A DNA stretch of 64,000 bases from Megascapheus bottae (GCA_024803745.1 JANJXV010000006.1:41471501-41535500); one strand, 5' to 3'. Positions 37,780 to 51,353 are shown, numbered from the stretch's first letter. A program made the numbers and translations. The notes: a model not told the origin generated them from the letters alone.

Positions 37780-38673
37780 TGCAAAAGTCAAGTGCTGGTT
37801 CCTTATTCCTGTAATCCTAACTAAGAGACTGAGATCTGAGGATCGCAGTTCCAAGTCAGCCTGGACAGGAAAATCAGTCTGTGGACTCTTATCTCCAGTT
37901 AACTACTGAAATGCCAGATGGAGAAGTGTGGCTCCTGCGGCTCAGCGCCAGCATTGGGTGGAAAAAGACAAGTGAGAGTTCAAGGCCCTGAATTAAAGCC
38001 TCCATACAAGCATCAAAAGAAGACTAAGAAGGGGCCGGGAGTACGGCCTAGTGGTAGAGTGTTTGCCTAGCATTCTTGAAGCCCTGGGTTCGATTCCTTA
38101 GTACCACATAGAAAAAGCCAGATGTGCCAGGAGTTTGGCTTGGTGGTAGTGCTTGCCTAGCATGCACAAAGACGCTGGTTCGATTCCTTGGTACTACATA
38201 CATAGAAAAAGCCAAAAGTGGTGCTATGGCTCAAGTAGTAGAGTTCTAGCCTTGAGAAAAAAACCCAAGGATAGTGCTTGGCCCTGAGTCAAGGCCCAGG
38301 AGTGCCAAAAAGAAAAGAAAAAGCGAGAAGTGGCACTATGGCTTAAGTCGCAGAGCATTAACTCTGAGCATAAAGTGTCCAAAGGCAATGCCCAGGACCT
38401 GAGTTCAAGCCCCATGACTGACAAAAATAAAAAAGGGGCTATAATGAATAAATGTTCTAGATTAAAAAGTGACATAAGAATTAAAAGAGTAAGAGTTAAG
38501 AGATAATCACTTAATGCAATGGATTGGATTTAAGAAGTATATTCCTAATGTGATTGGGGATGGGGGAGCAAGCAGGTCGTGTGGCTTAAACTCTGGGCCT
38601 GGGAGTTATCCCTGAGCTCTTCAGCTCAAGCTAGCGCTCTACCACTTGAGTGCCACTCTACTGTGAGGTTCTC

Positions 38674-38718
<45 letters not shown>

Positions 38719-39080
38719 TAGTATCAGTGTGGGGCTTGGACTCTGGGCCTGGGAGCTGTTTGTCCCTGAGTTCTTTAGTTCAAGTCTACTGACTTACCCC
38801 TTAAGCCACAGTGCCACTTCTAGTTTTCTAGAGGTTAATTGGAGATAAGAGTCTCGTAGTCTTTAGTGCCCAGGCTGGCTTTGAACCTTGATCCTCAGAT
38901 TTCCTCCTCCTAAGTAGTTGGGATTTCAGCCATGAGCCACCATGCCTAGCTTCTAATGGTTGGACTGTGGAAAAGCTGGAAATGGAATTGTGTCTAAAGT
39001 GGTAGAGCACTATCCTTGAGCAGAAAAGCTCAGGGACAGCACCAAGGTCCTGAGCCCCAGGACCAACACACCCACTCACT
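37780..39080. other. SMN intron 7 SINE expansion
   Basis: Plus 7SL/ID (37785-38020), two plus ID-type copies (38032-38122, 38128-38320), minus copies (38560-38660, 38720-38950) with (GT)n at 38676-38710, and a plus fragment (38955-39065). These account for nearly all the extra intron length. Confidence 0.7.
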
Positions 39081-39128
39081 GCTTTTGTGTTTTGGAACTG
39101 TACTTAAGACTTTTTTTCTTGTACCCAG

Positions 39129-39450
39129 GCGTTCTGCTCTCTCCCAGGAAGAAGGGTGGCAGTATTCCCTGGCGATATGAACAGAAGGTTTCTGGTTGTC
39201 TTCATGGACAGGAAGGACATCCTCCCCAGTTCCTGAGTGTCCATGTCAGGCCCCAGTGGTGTTCTTGGGGCATAATGAGCGAGAGAGATTCGACAGTGGA
39301 AATGTGAGTCCTTGAAACTCAAGGTTATATTCAGTACATGAGTTGGTCTGTCAAAATTGTGACGCAGAACTTAGTATAATTGTAACTCTTAGTAAATACG
39401 TTAAGCTTTTTATTAATGTCTTTTGAAATAAAAGAAACTTTTTTTTTGAA
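39129..39450 (+). other. SMN1: Candidate SMN exon 8 / 3' UTR with poly-A signal
   Basis: Non-repeat sequence follows an acceptor-like TTTTTTTCTTGTACCCAG at 39111-39128. Around 39285-39307, GATTCGACAGTGGAAATGTG resembles the human exon 8 stretch containing GACAGATCTGGAATGTGAA. AATAAA lies at 39427-39432. An alternative acceptor is CCCCAG at 39251-39256. The borders are uncertain; the intron before it would be about 1.6 kb, against about 0.44 kb in human. Confidence 0.5.
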
Positions 39451-41929
39451 ACCTTGAGCATATGAAGTTGAGTCTGCTGAAAGATACAACAACTCAGGCT
39501 TACTTGGGTCAAGGGTAATATTGCAAAGATAGAGTGAATTAATTCCTGGGTGCCTTAAGCTCACGTTTGTAATCCTTGCTACTCAGGATGCTGATATCTA
39601 AGGATCACAGTTCAAAGCCAGCCTGGGCAGGAAGCCCATAAGACTCTTTATCTCCAGTTAATCACAGAAAAATCCATAAGTGGAGCTGTGGTTCAAGTGA
39701 TAGAGTGCTCACCTTGGGCTAAAGGAGCTTAGGGACAGCATCCAGGCCCAGAGTTCAAGCCCCCAGGACCTCTCCCTCTTCCACACCTCCCAAAAGGCAT
39801 TCTTCTTGCTAGTCTAAGCTTAGGAAACAAGAGGTTTGGGAGTTACTAGGGGGTTATAAGGACTAGACTAGCTAGTCAGGAACCAAGGCAATGCTCTGTT
39901 CCTTTGAAATATTTACTATGTAGCACAGTCTGGCCTTAAATTTGATGGCCTGCTTCAGCCTCCCAAGTGCTGAGATTATAGGCATGTGCCACCATACCCA
40001 TCCTTGTTCTGTTGTTCAGGAGTGTCATTCTGTGCACTTTCCTTTGTGTTCTTCCCCTTGCCTGACATTTATTTATTTATTTAGTTGGTTGGTTGTGGGG
40101 CTTGAACTCTGGGCTTGGGCACTGTCCCTGAGCTCTTCAGATCAAGGATAATATCCTACCCCTAGAGACACAGAACCACAGTGACATTTCCCATTTCCTA
40201 GTAGTTAATTGGAGATAAGACTCTCACAGTCTTTAGTGCCCAGGCTGGCTTTGAACATTGATCCTCAGACCACTGCCTCCTGAGTAGCTATGATTACAGG
40301 CATGAGCCACCTCACCTGGCCTTGCCTGACTTCTTTAGGTCCTCATGTATACTGTCCAAGCCAGTTGCTCAGGCACATCTCTATACCTTGATGTACCATT
40401 TAACTATAGAGGAATGGGTAAGTGGTAAGTGCTACTAGGCTGGGGTGCTAAGGATATGGAGCTATGTTAGAATGCTTGCCTAGCATGCCTAAGGCTCTGG
40501 GTTTGTTCCACCTCTAGCTCTGCAAACACATACACACACCCTTTGATGCATGAGCCATGTCCAGATCATAGCAACGGAAAAACTCCCAGGTAAAGGAAAT
40601 AAAGGAGGAAGCTGGTGCTGATGGCTTACAACTGTAATCCTTTGTACTCAGGAGGCTAAAATCTGAGGATCACTGTTCAAAGACAACCCAGACAGGAAAG
40701 TCCATGAGACTGTCCCCCCATGCCCTGGGGCATAAACTCAGGGCCTAGTGGGCACTGTCCTTGAACACTTGCTCAAGGCTAGCACTCTACCACTTGAGCT
40801 ACAGCATAACTTCCAGCTCTTTATGTGGATGTATCACCAAGGAATCAAACCCAGTGCTTCATGCATGCTAGGCAAGCACACCAGGGCTATACTCCTGGAC
40901 CTTCTTGAGACTCTTTATCTTCAATTAACCAAATGCTAGCCCCCAGACACTCCTCCCACCCCACCCACATACACACCAATGAAAGCACAAAAGTCCTTAC
41001 ACTAGAGCATGTTCAGGTTAAGGATCTAGTAGCAGGTGCTGGTGAGAGGAAGGACAAATTAAGGAGAAAGGAAATAAGGGCCCTATGGAAGTCACTGTAA
41101 GGTCTTCAGCATTAATCTTGAACTGGGAGGGTCTGGTGGAGATTTTCCAGGAAAAGCCTATGAAGCATTAATACTCAGAAGCAGTGTCTTCTACAGACTT
41201 CACCTTAAGACTGGGATGTCCTAGCTTTAGGTGAGTAGCTTAAAGTTTGTTCCAAGTTCTGTATTCCTCATTGCCCAATCCCTGTTCTATCTAACTCAAT
41301 CTTTTCTTTCTCTGTATTAGCTAATTATGTGGTACTAGGGCTTAAACTCAAGGCCCAAAACTTGCTAGGCTTTTATATCCACATAGAGCTTCACATTTTT
41401 TGTTTGTACTATGGGGGAGGTATACTGAGGCTTAATCTTGGCCTGGATACTGTCTTCTGGCTTTTTCATTCAAGGATGCCTTTTTACCACTTTATCTACA
41501 GCTCTATTTACAAGTTTTTCTTTTTTCCTTTTTTTGGGGGGCGGGGGCAGTCAGTCATGGGACTTAAACTCTGGGCTTGGGCATTGTTCCTGAGCTCTTC
41601 AGCTACCACCATGCCCCTTGAGCCACAGTTCCACTTCCAGTTTTCTGGTGATTAATTGGAGACAAGAATCTTAAGGACTATTTAATACCTGGGCTGGCTT
41701 TGAATTGCAATCCTCAGATCTTAGCCTCCAGAGTAGCTGGGATTACAGACGTGAGCCACTGCACCTAGTTTACCCATTTACAAGCATTTTATTCAAAGTA
41801 ATAAATGACAAAAATTTTGCTAGTTTAAGATGTACCAACATTAGCGCTCTGTCTGTTTTGATACATATTGTGATATAATAAATGATATGACAAATTAGCT
41901 AATTAGTATATTCAAATATTCTTAACATG
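39451..41929. other. SMN-NAIP intergenic region
   Basis: SINEs lie at about 39545-39790 (plus 7SL/ID), 40080-40320 (minus), 40605-40715 (plus head), 40720-40905 (minus ID) and 41535-41770 (minus 7SL/ID). A reverse B1-like monomer lies at 39905-40010. Sequence at 40915-41330 and 41775-41930 is unassigned. No gene is seen. Confidence 0.65.
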
Positions 41930-42452
41930 GGCCCACTTTGCCACTGCAAAAGAAGTCAAAGATAAACACATCATTTATTTTAGCAGACAAATCTTATTAG
42001 GATAGGAGGTAGGATGAAAGGGATAATCTCCAATTAACTGGTTTCGTACAGAGAATGATATAGTGAAAAAGCCTTAGAGGCAAACAGTCACAGACAGGTT
42101 CATGAACAGAGATTAGCTTTGAGACTTCTCCATCTGCTGAATGGCATTCACAAAGAATAAGAAAAGAAATTGTATGAAGTACCTAATACTCTGACTTCAT
42201 GCCAAAAAAAGTGCTCTTCAAATGCTAATTCTCAGCCCAGCACCAGTGGCTCAGCCTGTGATTCTAGCTACTCAGGAGGCTGAGATCTGAGGATCATGGT
42301 TTAGCCCAGGCACTAAAGACTGTGAGACTCATCTTCAGTTAACAATAGAAAAGGGGAAGTGGGGCTGTGGCTCAAGGAGTAGGGAGGTAGCTTTGAGCTG
42401 AAGAGCTCAGGGACAGTGCCCAGGCCCAGAGTTCAAGCCCCTCGACCAAAAA
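41930..42452 (-). repeat. Inverted partial copy of SMN intron 2b to exon 3 acceptor
   Basis: Reverse-complemented, this segment reads through a 7SL/ID SINE, then unique SMN intron 2b sequence (CATTCAGCAGATGGAGAAG, GTTCATGAACCTGTCTGTGA, CTTTTTCACTATATCATTCT). It reaches TTCTTTTGCAG|TGG at 41943/41944, exactly the exon 3 acceptor. Similarity fades about a dozen bases into the exon. Substitutions and several small indels separate the copies. It cannot code. Confidence 0.92.
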
Positions 42453-42769
42453 AAAAAATCTTACCACAGGGCCAGGAGTTTAGCTTAGTGGTAGAGCTTC
42501 CCTAGCATGCACCTAGCATGCACCAAGATGTTGGTTCGATGCCTCGGTATCACATACGTAGAAAAAGCTGAAACTGATTCTTTGGCTCAAATGGTAGTAC
42601 TCTAACCTTGAGAAAGCCCAAGGACAGTACTCAGGTCCTCAGTACAAGCACCAGAACTGGCCAAAAAAAAAAAAAAAAAAGAAAAGAAAATCTTAAGGTA
42701 TCTGGGCCTGTTTGGTTTTCTTAAAACCCATGGGTTTGCACCATGGATAGTGAGTAGAGTGAATTTTTT

Positions 42770-43056
42770 TCTTCCAGATAGAAAAGAGTTCGTTATAGAA
42801 CATACTTCATGCTAAGTAGAGTAAATTCTTAAAAAAAAAAAAAATTAAAGCCATGGTCCCATGGTAAATTCCTCAAAGCCATTGGAATAAAAGCAGTTTT
42901 CCCTAGGCATTATTTGTTATTCCCATTGGCAGTGAGTAAAAAGATGTTGGCAACTCTGGTCAAATACAGGAAGAGGTCCTATACAGGTAAAGCAGTAGCT
43001 TAGAAAAGATGCATGCAGATCTCAGGTAAGATCCACTCTTACTTAATCTGTGCAAG
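42770..43056 (-). other. NAIP: Probable NAIP 3' UTR
   Basis: Unique sequence directly follows the NAIP stop on the minus strand. I find no AATAAA before about 42470. The nearest minus-strand AATAAA hexamers are at 41974-41979 and 41788-41793, beyond SINE insertions and partly within the SMN-derived segment. The poly-A site is therefore unresolved. Confidence 0.5.
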
Positions 43057-43409
43057 CTATTTCTCTACTGGTAATATCCATTTCCAGGCTATAGTGAAAT
43101 GTTTAGATTGAGGATGTCTTTCTTTCATGGCATTGAGGAGTTTGATGTCCTCTGTGTCCAGGAGCCAACTTTTCATGTTTAGTGTGATGAGACTAGGCAG
43201 GCGAAGCACACACTGGCTCAGCGCCTTCACTGTGGTGGCTTGAACTTTGATGCAGTGTGTGAAGTACCTGGAGATGTCCAGCTCTTGCAAAGCTGGCAAG
43301 TTATCCAGTGCCTGGAAGAAAGTTCTGTATCCTTCTTCTGTGATCTTGTGATTAAGTGAAAGGTTTAACTCCTCAAGTTTCTGGTAACCTCCACTGATTG
43401 CTGCTTTGG
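43057..43409 (-). CDS. NAIP: NAIP last coding exon
   Basis: The acceptor is TTATCTTTGTAG|CCAAAG. The stop TAG is at 43059-43057. It encodes AAISGGYQKLEELNLSLNHK, ALDNLPALQELDISRYF and ERHPQSKHFTIAWKWILP. Confidence 0.97.
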
Positions 43410-46400
43410 CTACAAAGATAAACATTCATGAGATCAAAATCTTGAGGACTTCTTTTGGTAGACCTCTTCTCCAACCACTACCACTGATCAAAGGGAGACG
43501 TGTCCAATATAATTCATGTTTGTTTGGTTTGATTTTGTCTTCTTGTGCCAGTATTGGCTTAAATCCAGAACCTTGCATCCTCATTTAGCTTTTTGAGAAA
43601 ATTAATAATAATAAAGGGTTTTTTTGGTAGGTTATGGGTCTTGAACTCCCCGTGGGCACTGAGCTCTTCAGCTCAATGCTTTTGCCCTACCCCTGGGCCT
43701 GGGCATTGGCCCTGAGCCTTTCAGCTCAAGGCTCCTGCCCTACCCTTTAGCCAAGCCCCACTTCCCGTTTTCTAGAGGTTAATTGGAGATAAGAATTTCA
43801 GGTCCTTTTGTGTCCAAGCTGACTTTGATTCTTGATCCTCAGATCTCAGCCTCCTGACTAGCTAGGATTACAGGCATGCCTGGCTAATAAATAATATTTT
43901 TAAAAAAGCAAAAGAGATTAGGGGCCGGAACTTTGGCTTGCTGGTAGAGTGCTTGCCTAGCATACACGAAGATCTAGGTTCATTTCCTTGGTACCACATA
44001 ATAGAAAGATCCAGAAGTGGTGCTGTGGCTTAAGCTCTAGACTTGAGAAAGTCCAAGGACAGTGCTCAGGCCTTGAGTTGAAGCCCCAGGACTGGCCAAA
44101 AAAAACAGCATGGCATAAGCAGTGGAGTAGTTTCATCAGAAACAAGGCTCGGAGTTCAATTCTGGTTACACATATACACACAGAACACAAAGTAACACTT
44201 ATTAAAGCTGAAAGTTGTAGTAGGTTTTGTTGTATTTTGTTTCCTAGTACCAGGTTTTAACTCCAGTACCTTATATTTCCCTTACTTGCTTTGGAATGTT
44301 CTACCACTTGAGTAGTTCCTCCTTTCCCTCACACTCTCTCCTCACTTAAGGGGGCTGAGATCTAATGATTGCAGTTCAAATCCATTCTGGAGAAATGCTT
44401 GTCTGTACCCACTCTTTATCCACTTGCGACATCAGCCCAATAAACCTGTGTTTATTGAATGCCAGCTCTTGCCTCCCTAAGAGCCCCTATTTTTCCATAG
44501 CTGGGTGACCCTGGACAACAGGTCCAGAATGTAATAGGGACGGCTAATCTTGAATTAACCACTAAAAAGCTAGAAGTGGAGCAGTGGTTCAGCTGATAAG
44601 AGCGCTAGCCTTGAGTGGAAAAGCTCAGGGACACTGTCAGGCCCTGAGTTCAAGCCCAGGATTGGCACAAACACAAATACACACATACATTTTTCCCCCC
44701 AGTCTTGGGGTTGAACTCAGGGCCTGGGCACTGTCCTTGGTCTTTGTCAACACAAGTGCTCTACCACTTGAGCCACAGCACTACTTTTCAGCTTTTTCTG
44801 TGTATGTGGTACTGAGGAATCAAACCCAGAGTTTCGTGCATGTTAGGCAAGAACTATACCACTTGGCCACACTCCCAGTCCACACTGTTGTCTTACTTTT
44901 TTCCCTTTTTTTATGCGTGCGGGCCTTGAACCCTGGGCCCAGCCACTGTCGTTAAGCTCTTCAGCTCAAGGCTAGCATCCTACCACTTTGAGCCACAGCA
45001 CCACTTCCATACACACACATTTAATGGGCAAAATCTAACCTGTGGTAAAAGAAAGCAACATAGTAGTTACCTAGGGTGCCATGGGGACTGGAGATGCTCT
45101 ACCTTCTAATCTGGTTGACTTCCCTTAAAACTCTAACAAATTCATAACAAAAGGCCAGCATGGTGGTTCCCCCTGTAATCCTATCTACTCGGGAGGCTGA
45201 GATCTGAGGATCAAGGTCCAAAGCCAACCTAGGCACAAAAGGACCTGAGACTCTTATCTCCAGTTAACCTCTAGAAAATAGAAAGTAGGGTTAGCCTCAA
45301 GGGTAGGACAGTAGACTAGAGCTGAAGGGCTCTGGGACAACACCCAGGCCCAAGCCCTATGACCTACAAAAAAAAAAAAAGTCAAATATTCATTGATTTT
45401 TATATTGATTTATGTGTATATTCATCTTTAATTGTTAAAAAAAACAAATACTTGTTTAGGTGTCTAAACAGAGACTTGAATGGGATGTAGTTTGATAACA
45501 GAGTTGGCCTAGCATATAAATTCAATCCTCAGTGCCACAAGAAAGAGAGGTGGGGGAGGGAAGGGAAGGAAGTCCTTTAAAGATAGCTTACCAATTTCCA
45601 TGACACTGTCATCACTCAACGTCTGGAAGAAGGAGAGGACTCTGAGATTTGGAAGCTGTTGACACTGCTGGACAATCAGTTTGCCTACTTGTTGAATTCC
45701 ATCCCCAGTGGGTAGGTTCAGTTCTTCCAGGTTAGTAAGAGAACCTAAGGTGGAAGCTGTCAAAGGAGATTTTTGAGAAGTGGGGAGGGGGAAAAGCACA
45801 GTAACAGTGACAGAAGGTAATGGGTGTACACTGCATCTATATGTGAAAATATCACAACTCTCCCTTGCTCCTTCAATTTAAGCATAATAATAAAAACTTA
45901 CATCTCTTATGAATGGGTAATGCACAGTTTTTATTGTTGTTACTACTTTTCTAAAAATGAAAATTTTAAATTGTTAAAATGATGTACCAAGGGGTTATAG
46001 TTATATAACTTAGGTCAAGACTTTTTCTCTCTGGATATATATTTGTCTGCCTGTCTCTATCCATCTATATCATTTTTCTTTGTGGGTTGCGGGGCTTGAA
46101 CATGGGGCCTCAACACCATTTTTTCCCCCCAGCCCTGGCACTTGAACTCAGGATCTGAGTACTGTCTTTGGGCTTTTTCCTCTAAGTGCTCTGCCATTTG
46201 AGTCACAGCACCACGTCTGGCTTTTCTATGTATGTAGTACCAAGGAACTGGTAGTACCAGCGAACTGAACCCACATCTTCGTGCATGCTAGGCAAGCATT
46301 CTATCAGTAGGCCAAACTCCCGACCCCTCAGCACCATTCTATTTTGCTCAAGGGTAGTGCTCTACCACTTTGAGCCACAGTATTACTTCTGATTTTCTGG

Positions 46401-49400
46401 AGGTTAACTGGAGATAAAAGTCTCATGCACTTTCCTGCCCAGGCTAGAATTGAACCATGATCTTTAGATCACAGCCTCCTGAGTAACTAGGATTACAGGT
46501 GAGAGCCACTGGCACCTAGTTTAACAGTACATTTCTTTTTTACTTTTTCTTTCTTTTCCTTTTTTTTTTTTGTGTGTGTGTGTGTGTGTGTGAGTCGGTC
46601 TTGGGATTTGGGAGCTGGGCCTGGGAGCTGTCCCTGAGCTTTTCAACTCAAGGCCTACTGCCCTACCCTTGGCCTGGGCGTTGTCCTTGAGCCTTTCAGC
46701 TCAAGGCTACCACCCTACCCCTTAAGCCACAACACTGATTCTGGTTTTTTGGTGGTTAATTGAAGATAAGGAGTCTCAGACTTTATTTTCTGGGCTGGCT
46801 TTGAACCGATCCTCAGATCTCAGCCTCCTGAGTAGGTAGGATTACAAGCATGAAACACCGCACCCATCTGAGGAGTGATAAATTTCTTTTTGGACATGTC
46901 ACCCCTTCCCTGGCTCTTTCCGTTTGTCCTTCCTATTCCCATCCACAAGCCATGTAGCCCATTTTCAACATGGTGTCTAGTGAGTGCTGTCATATTTTTC
47001 CCTCAGTTTCTATGCTCACCCTCACCCTCTGAACGACAGATAAGCAAACAAACTAGCTTTTGCCATTGCTTCTAAGTGGTACCATGTAACCACTGTATAT
47101 ACAGCATTTACATCTACAGATGGCTTAAAGTACCTAGGAAAGTGTTATATGCAAACACAAAACCATTCTTCAGAAAGAGAGAAGAGAGTCCTAGAAGCAA
47201 TCTCCAGGGATATTGAGGGACAACTGTATGTATATACCTTGCTTTCTTGTGGCTAATAGTAAAAAAGGGACTTTGTGTGTCTGGACCATGCAGGAATAGG
47301 AATAAACACAGCTTTGTAAACATACCAAATTTTTCTGATGTTTCTTTATCAGGAAAATATTGTAGGTCAAGATTTAATATCTTCAGGGAAGTAAAATTTG
47401 GCAAAATGGTGACTGAGGGAGAAAAATGAAAATTTAGTTATGATATCCTTGTAACAAAGGTTAATATTTTTAACAAACAGTCTTGTAAAAATGACGTTAA
47501 AATTCACAATGAGGGGCTGGGATGGGAGTTTGGTTTAGTGGTAGAGTGTGTGCCTAGCATGCATGAAGACCATGGTTCGAGTCCCATGACTGCCAAATTA
47601 AAAATAGGACTGAGTGCCAATGGGTCACATCTGAAATCCTAGCTTACTTAAGAAGCTGAGACCTGAGGATTGAGGTTCAAAGCCAGCCTGGCCAAGAAAA
47701 ACCATGAGCTTTTTAATCTCTAGTTACTCAGCGAAAGCTAGAAGTTCTCTGACCATAATTGTATTTTTGCTGCCAGTCCTGAGGTTTGAAGTTAGGATCT
47801 AGGCACTGTCCCCGAGCTATTTATTTATGTTTGCCAGTCCTAGGCTTAAGCTCAGAGGCTAAGCACTGTTATTGGACTTTCTCAAGGCTAGAGCTCTACC
47901 CCTTGAGCATCAGCACCACTTCTGGCTTTTTTCTATGCATGTGGTATTGAGGAATCGAACCCCGGTCTTCGTGCATGCTAGGCAGGCACTCTACCACTAG
48001 GCCAAACTCCTGGCTCTGTCCCTGAGCTTTTGTGCTCAAAGATTAGTACCCTACCACCTTCAGCCACAGTTCTCATAGCTTTCTCTGTCTTGCTTTGAGT
48101 GTACTCAGTTCTCAGTATTATCTCAGTCTCTTGTGTAGCTAAGATTATAGACATGAGCCACAAGTGTCTGACAATTGTATTTTTATTTATTTTATATCAT
48201 TACTGGGGCTTTAACTCAGAACCTTGTGTTCTCATTCAACCTTTTTGCTCATGGCTGCACTCTACCACTTAAGTCACCTCAGGGTTGCTTTTTTTTTTTC
48301 TTTGATGTTTTTGTTTTTGCCAGTCTTGGGCCTTGAACTAAGGCCTGAGCACTGTCCTTGGGCTTTCTCGAGGCTAGAGTTCTACCACTTGAGCCATATC
48401 ACCACTTCCGGCTTTTTCTATATATGTGGCATGCTAGGTAAGCACTCTATCACTAGGCCAAACTTTTGGCCCCCACCTCCAGGCTCTTTTGCTAAACTGG
48501 AGATAAGAGTATGGCAGATTTGCTGCTTGCGCTTTCTTTTCACTAAGATGCTCAGATCTCAACCACTGAGTAACATATAACATTATAGTCATAGGTGTGA
48601 ACAATTAGTATCCAGAAACAATTTCATTTCTGTTCTGAATTCTGACTTTATAGGTTACTTGATAAGGCTTTATCCACAGAGCATTTTAAACCAAAAATTT
48701 AATATTGTTTATTCTTACCAAATGGGGTGACTTCAAAACAACGTCCAGAAAACTGAATTTCTTCAAGTTTCTTACATGAAACAAGTGCATTTGCAAGAGA
48801 CTCAAAGTCCGATAAAACATAACTTTTAAAATAGAAAACTCGAAGGTCTGGAGAATTCTGAATCAATTGAACTGTAAAACATGAGGTTGTGGATGTTGGA
48901 GAAAACTAAATTTCTATCACAAATTTATCATTCATGTTTTTTCCCCAACTATAGAAGTTTAAACAAGGCACCATAAATGTAATGATTTAAAGAATCATGC
49001 TACTTTGGGTATGTTCAGGTTCTACAGCTCAGAAGTAAGCACCATGAACTTGGATAAATTCCTGATCCTCTCTGGGGATCAGTTCTCTATTCTATAAATT
49101 ATGGGTTCAGTAATATCATCTTTAGCTTTAACAATGTGTCTGTGTTGGTAGCTTGCATCTGTAGACTAAGAATGCTATAAAAGGACAAAGGTTGGGCTGG
49201 GCGCTGGTGGCTCACATCTGTAATCCTAGCTACTCAGGAGGCTGAGGTCCAAGGATCACGGTTCAAAGTCAGCCCAGGATCAAAAAGTCCATGAGACTTT
49301 TTTTTTTTTTGCCAGTCCTGGGCCTTGAACTCAGGCTTGAGCACTGTCCCTGTACTCTTTCCTCAAGGCTAACACCACTTCTGGCTTTTCTATGTATATA

Positions 49401-49809
49401 GTACATACATAGAGTGCTCAGCAGGCACTCAGCCACCAGGCCAAACTCCTGGCCCTTCCATGAGACTCTTATTTCCAGTTGACCCTTAGAAAACTGGAAG
49501 TGGGGCTGTGACTCAAGCAGAGCGATAGCCTTAAGCTGAAGTGCTCAGTGACGGTACCCAGATCTAGAGTTCAAGCCCCACGACTGACAAGAAAGGGAAG
49601 GAAAAGAAGAGGAGAGAGAACGAAAGAAGCGGGGAAGAAAGGGCAAAGGAATAAGCTAGTCTGTTGCTGTAGTTCACATGGTAGAGCGTCACTCTAGAAA
49701 GCAAGTAAGGGAAATGCAAGGGCCTGAGTTAGAGCCTGGTATTAGGAAATAAGCAAACAACAACAAAACCCACTACAACTTTCAGCTTTAATAAATGTTG
49801 GTTTGTGTT

Positions 49810-49860
<51 letters not shown>

Positions 49861-51318
49861 ATGTGTAACTAGCATTAAACTCAGAGCTTTATGTTTCCTA
49901 TGAAACTGTTCTACCACTTGTGCCATGCTTTTTTGCTTTTTAGTGGTTTTTTGCTTGCTTGCTTGAGCAAGCTCCCCACCCCCCCTAAAATGTCAGTCCC
50001 GGCTTGGACTAAGGGCCTGAGCACTGTCCTTGGGTTTTTTTTCCTCAAGGCTAGAGCTCTACCCCTTGAGCTTCAGCACCATTTCTGGCTTTTTTTTTTT
50101 CTACGTATGTGGTACTGAGGAATTGAACCTAGGTCTTCATGCATGCTAGGTAAGCCCTCTACCTCTAGGCCAAACTCCCGGCCCCCTTTCTTTCTCTTTC
50201 TTTTTCCTTCTTGTTGGTTATGTGGCTTGAACTCTGGGCCTGTGTACTATCCCTGTAATGCTCAGGGATATCTCAAGGCTAGAGCTCTACCACTTAAGCC
50301 ACAGTGCCACTTCCAGTTTTCTGGTGGTTAATTGGAGAGTCTCACAGACTTTCATGGCCAGGCTGGCTTTGAACTATGATCCTCAGCTCTCAGCCTCCTC
50401 AGTAGCTAGGGTTACAGGTGTGAGCCACCGTCACCCAGGCTTGAACAAGCATTTTCTTAAGCAGAAAAGCTAGGTGATGGTACCCAGATTCTGAAGACAA
50501 GCTCTGGTCCCTAGGAGTGGGGAAGGGTAGGAAGGGGGGAAGAATTGAAAATTTGGAGTCATAATTTGTTTGTGAACCTACGTGTCCTGTGTTGAATGAA
50601 TTTGAACAAATGACTTCACCCTGTTTGCCTCAGTTTCCTCAGCTATAAAATAGTTACCTTAAAAATGTGAAGATGATGGCCCGGAGTTTGGCCTAGTGGT
50701 TAAAGTGCTTGCCTAGCATGCATGAAGACCTGGGTTCGATTCCTTGGTACCACATACATAGAAAAAAGCCAGAAGTGGTGCTGAGGCTCAAGTGGTAGAG
50801 CTCTAACCTTGAGAAAGGACAGTGCTCAGGCCCTGAGCTCAAGCCCAGGACTGGCAAAAAAAAAAAAAAAAAGATGTGAAGATGAAGACTTCATGACAAG
50901 CTTATAACAGTCATAGCTCTCTACTTTCCTAATGTGTTATTCCCACAAAGTATACAATATAGGCTATACCAAATCACAGAAGTTTAACTACTAAATAAAT
51001 TATTGGTCAAATAACTCCCAAATGACACAAAAATAAGTCAGTTTCATTCTCACCAAGTCTGGAGGAATCTTTCTCAGATAAAACTTGAATCCATAATTTC
51101 TTCATATGATGGAACATTGGGAATTCTTCAGGAATGACTGAAAACACATCTTGTTGATTGTCTAATTTCACAGATAGTTCTTTAAGGCATGGGAACTTGT
51201 CCAAGTTAGCTAAGATTTGATCTGCAAAGCAACACAGTTTATTTTGGTTCATAAGCTATTCTGGTTAGCTTTTTTGCACTGGTCCTGGGGCTTGAACTAG
51301 GCCTAGACACTGTCCCTG

Positions 51319-51353
<35 letters not shown>

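Noticed and set aside
41930..42235. SMN processed pseudogene or second SMN gene
   Set aside because: The homology is intronic and ends at the acceptor, so it is a genomic segment copy and not a retrocopy. No other SMN exons are found nearby.
50690..50760. tRNA-gene-like sequence with box A and box B
   Set aside because: It is the head of an ID-type SINE. It lacks a foldable anticodon arm and acceptor stem in tRNA positions and continues into a SINE body. The same holds for dozens of copies.
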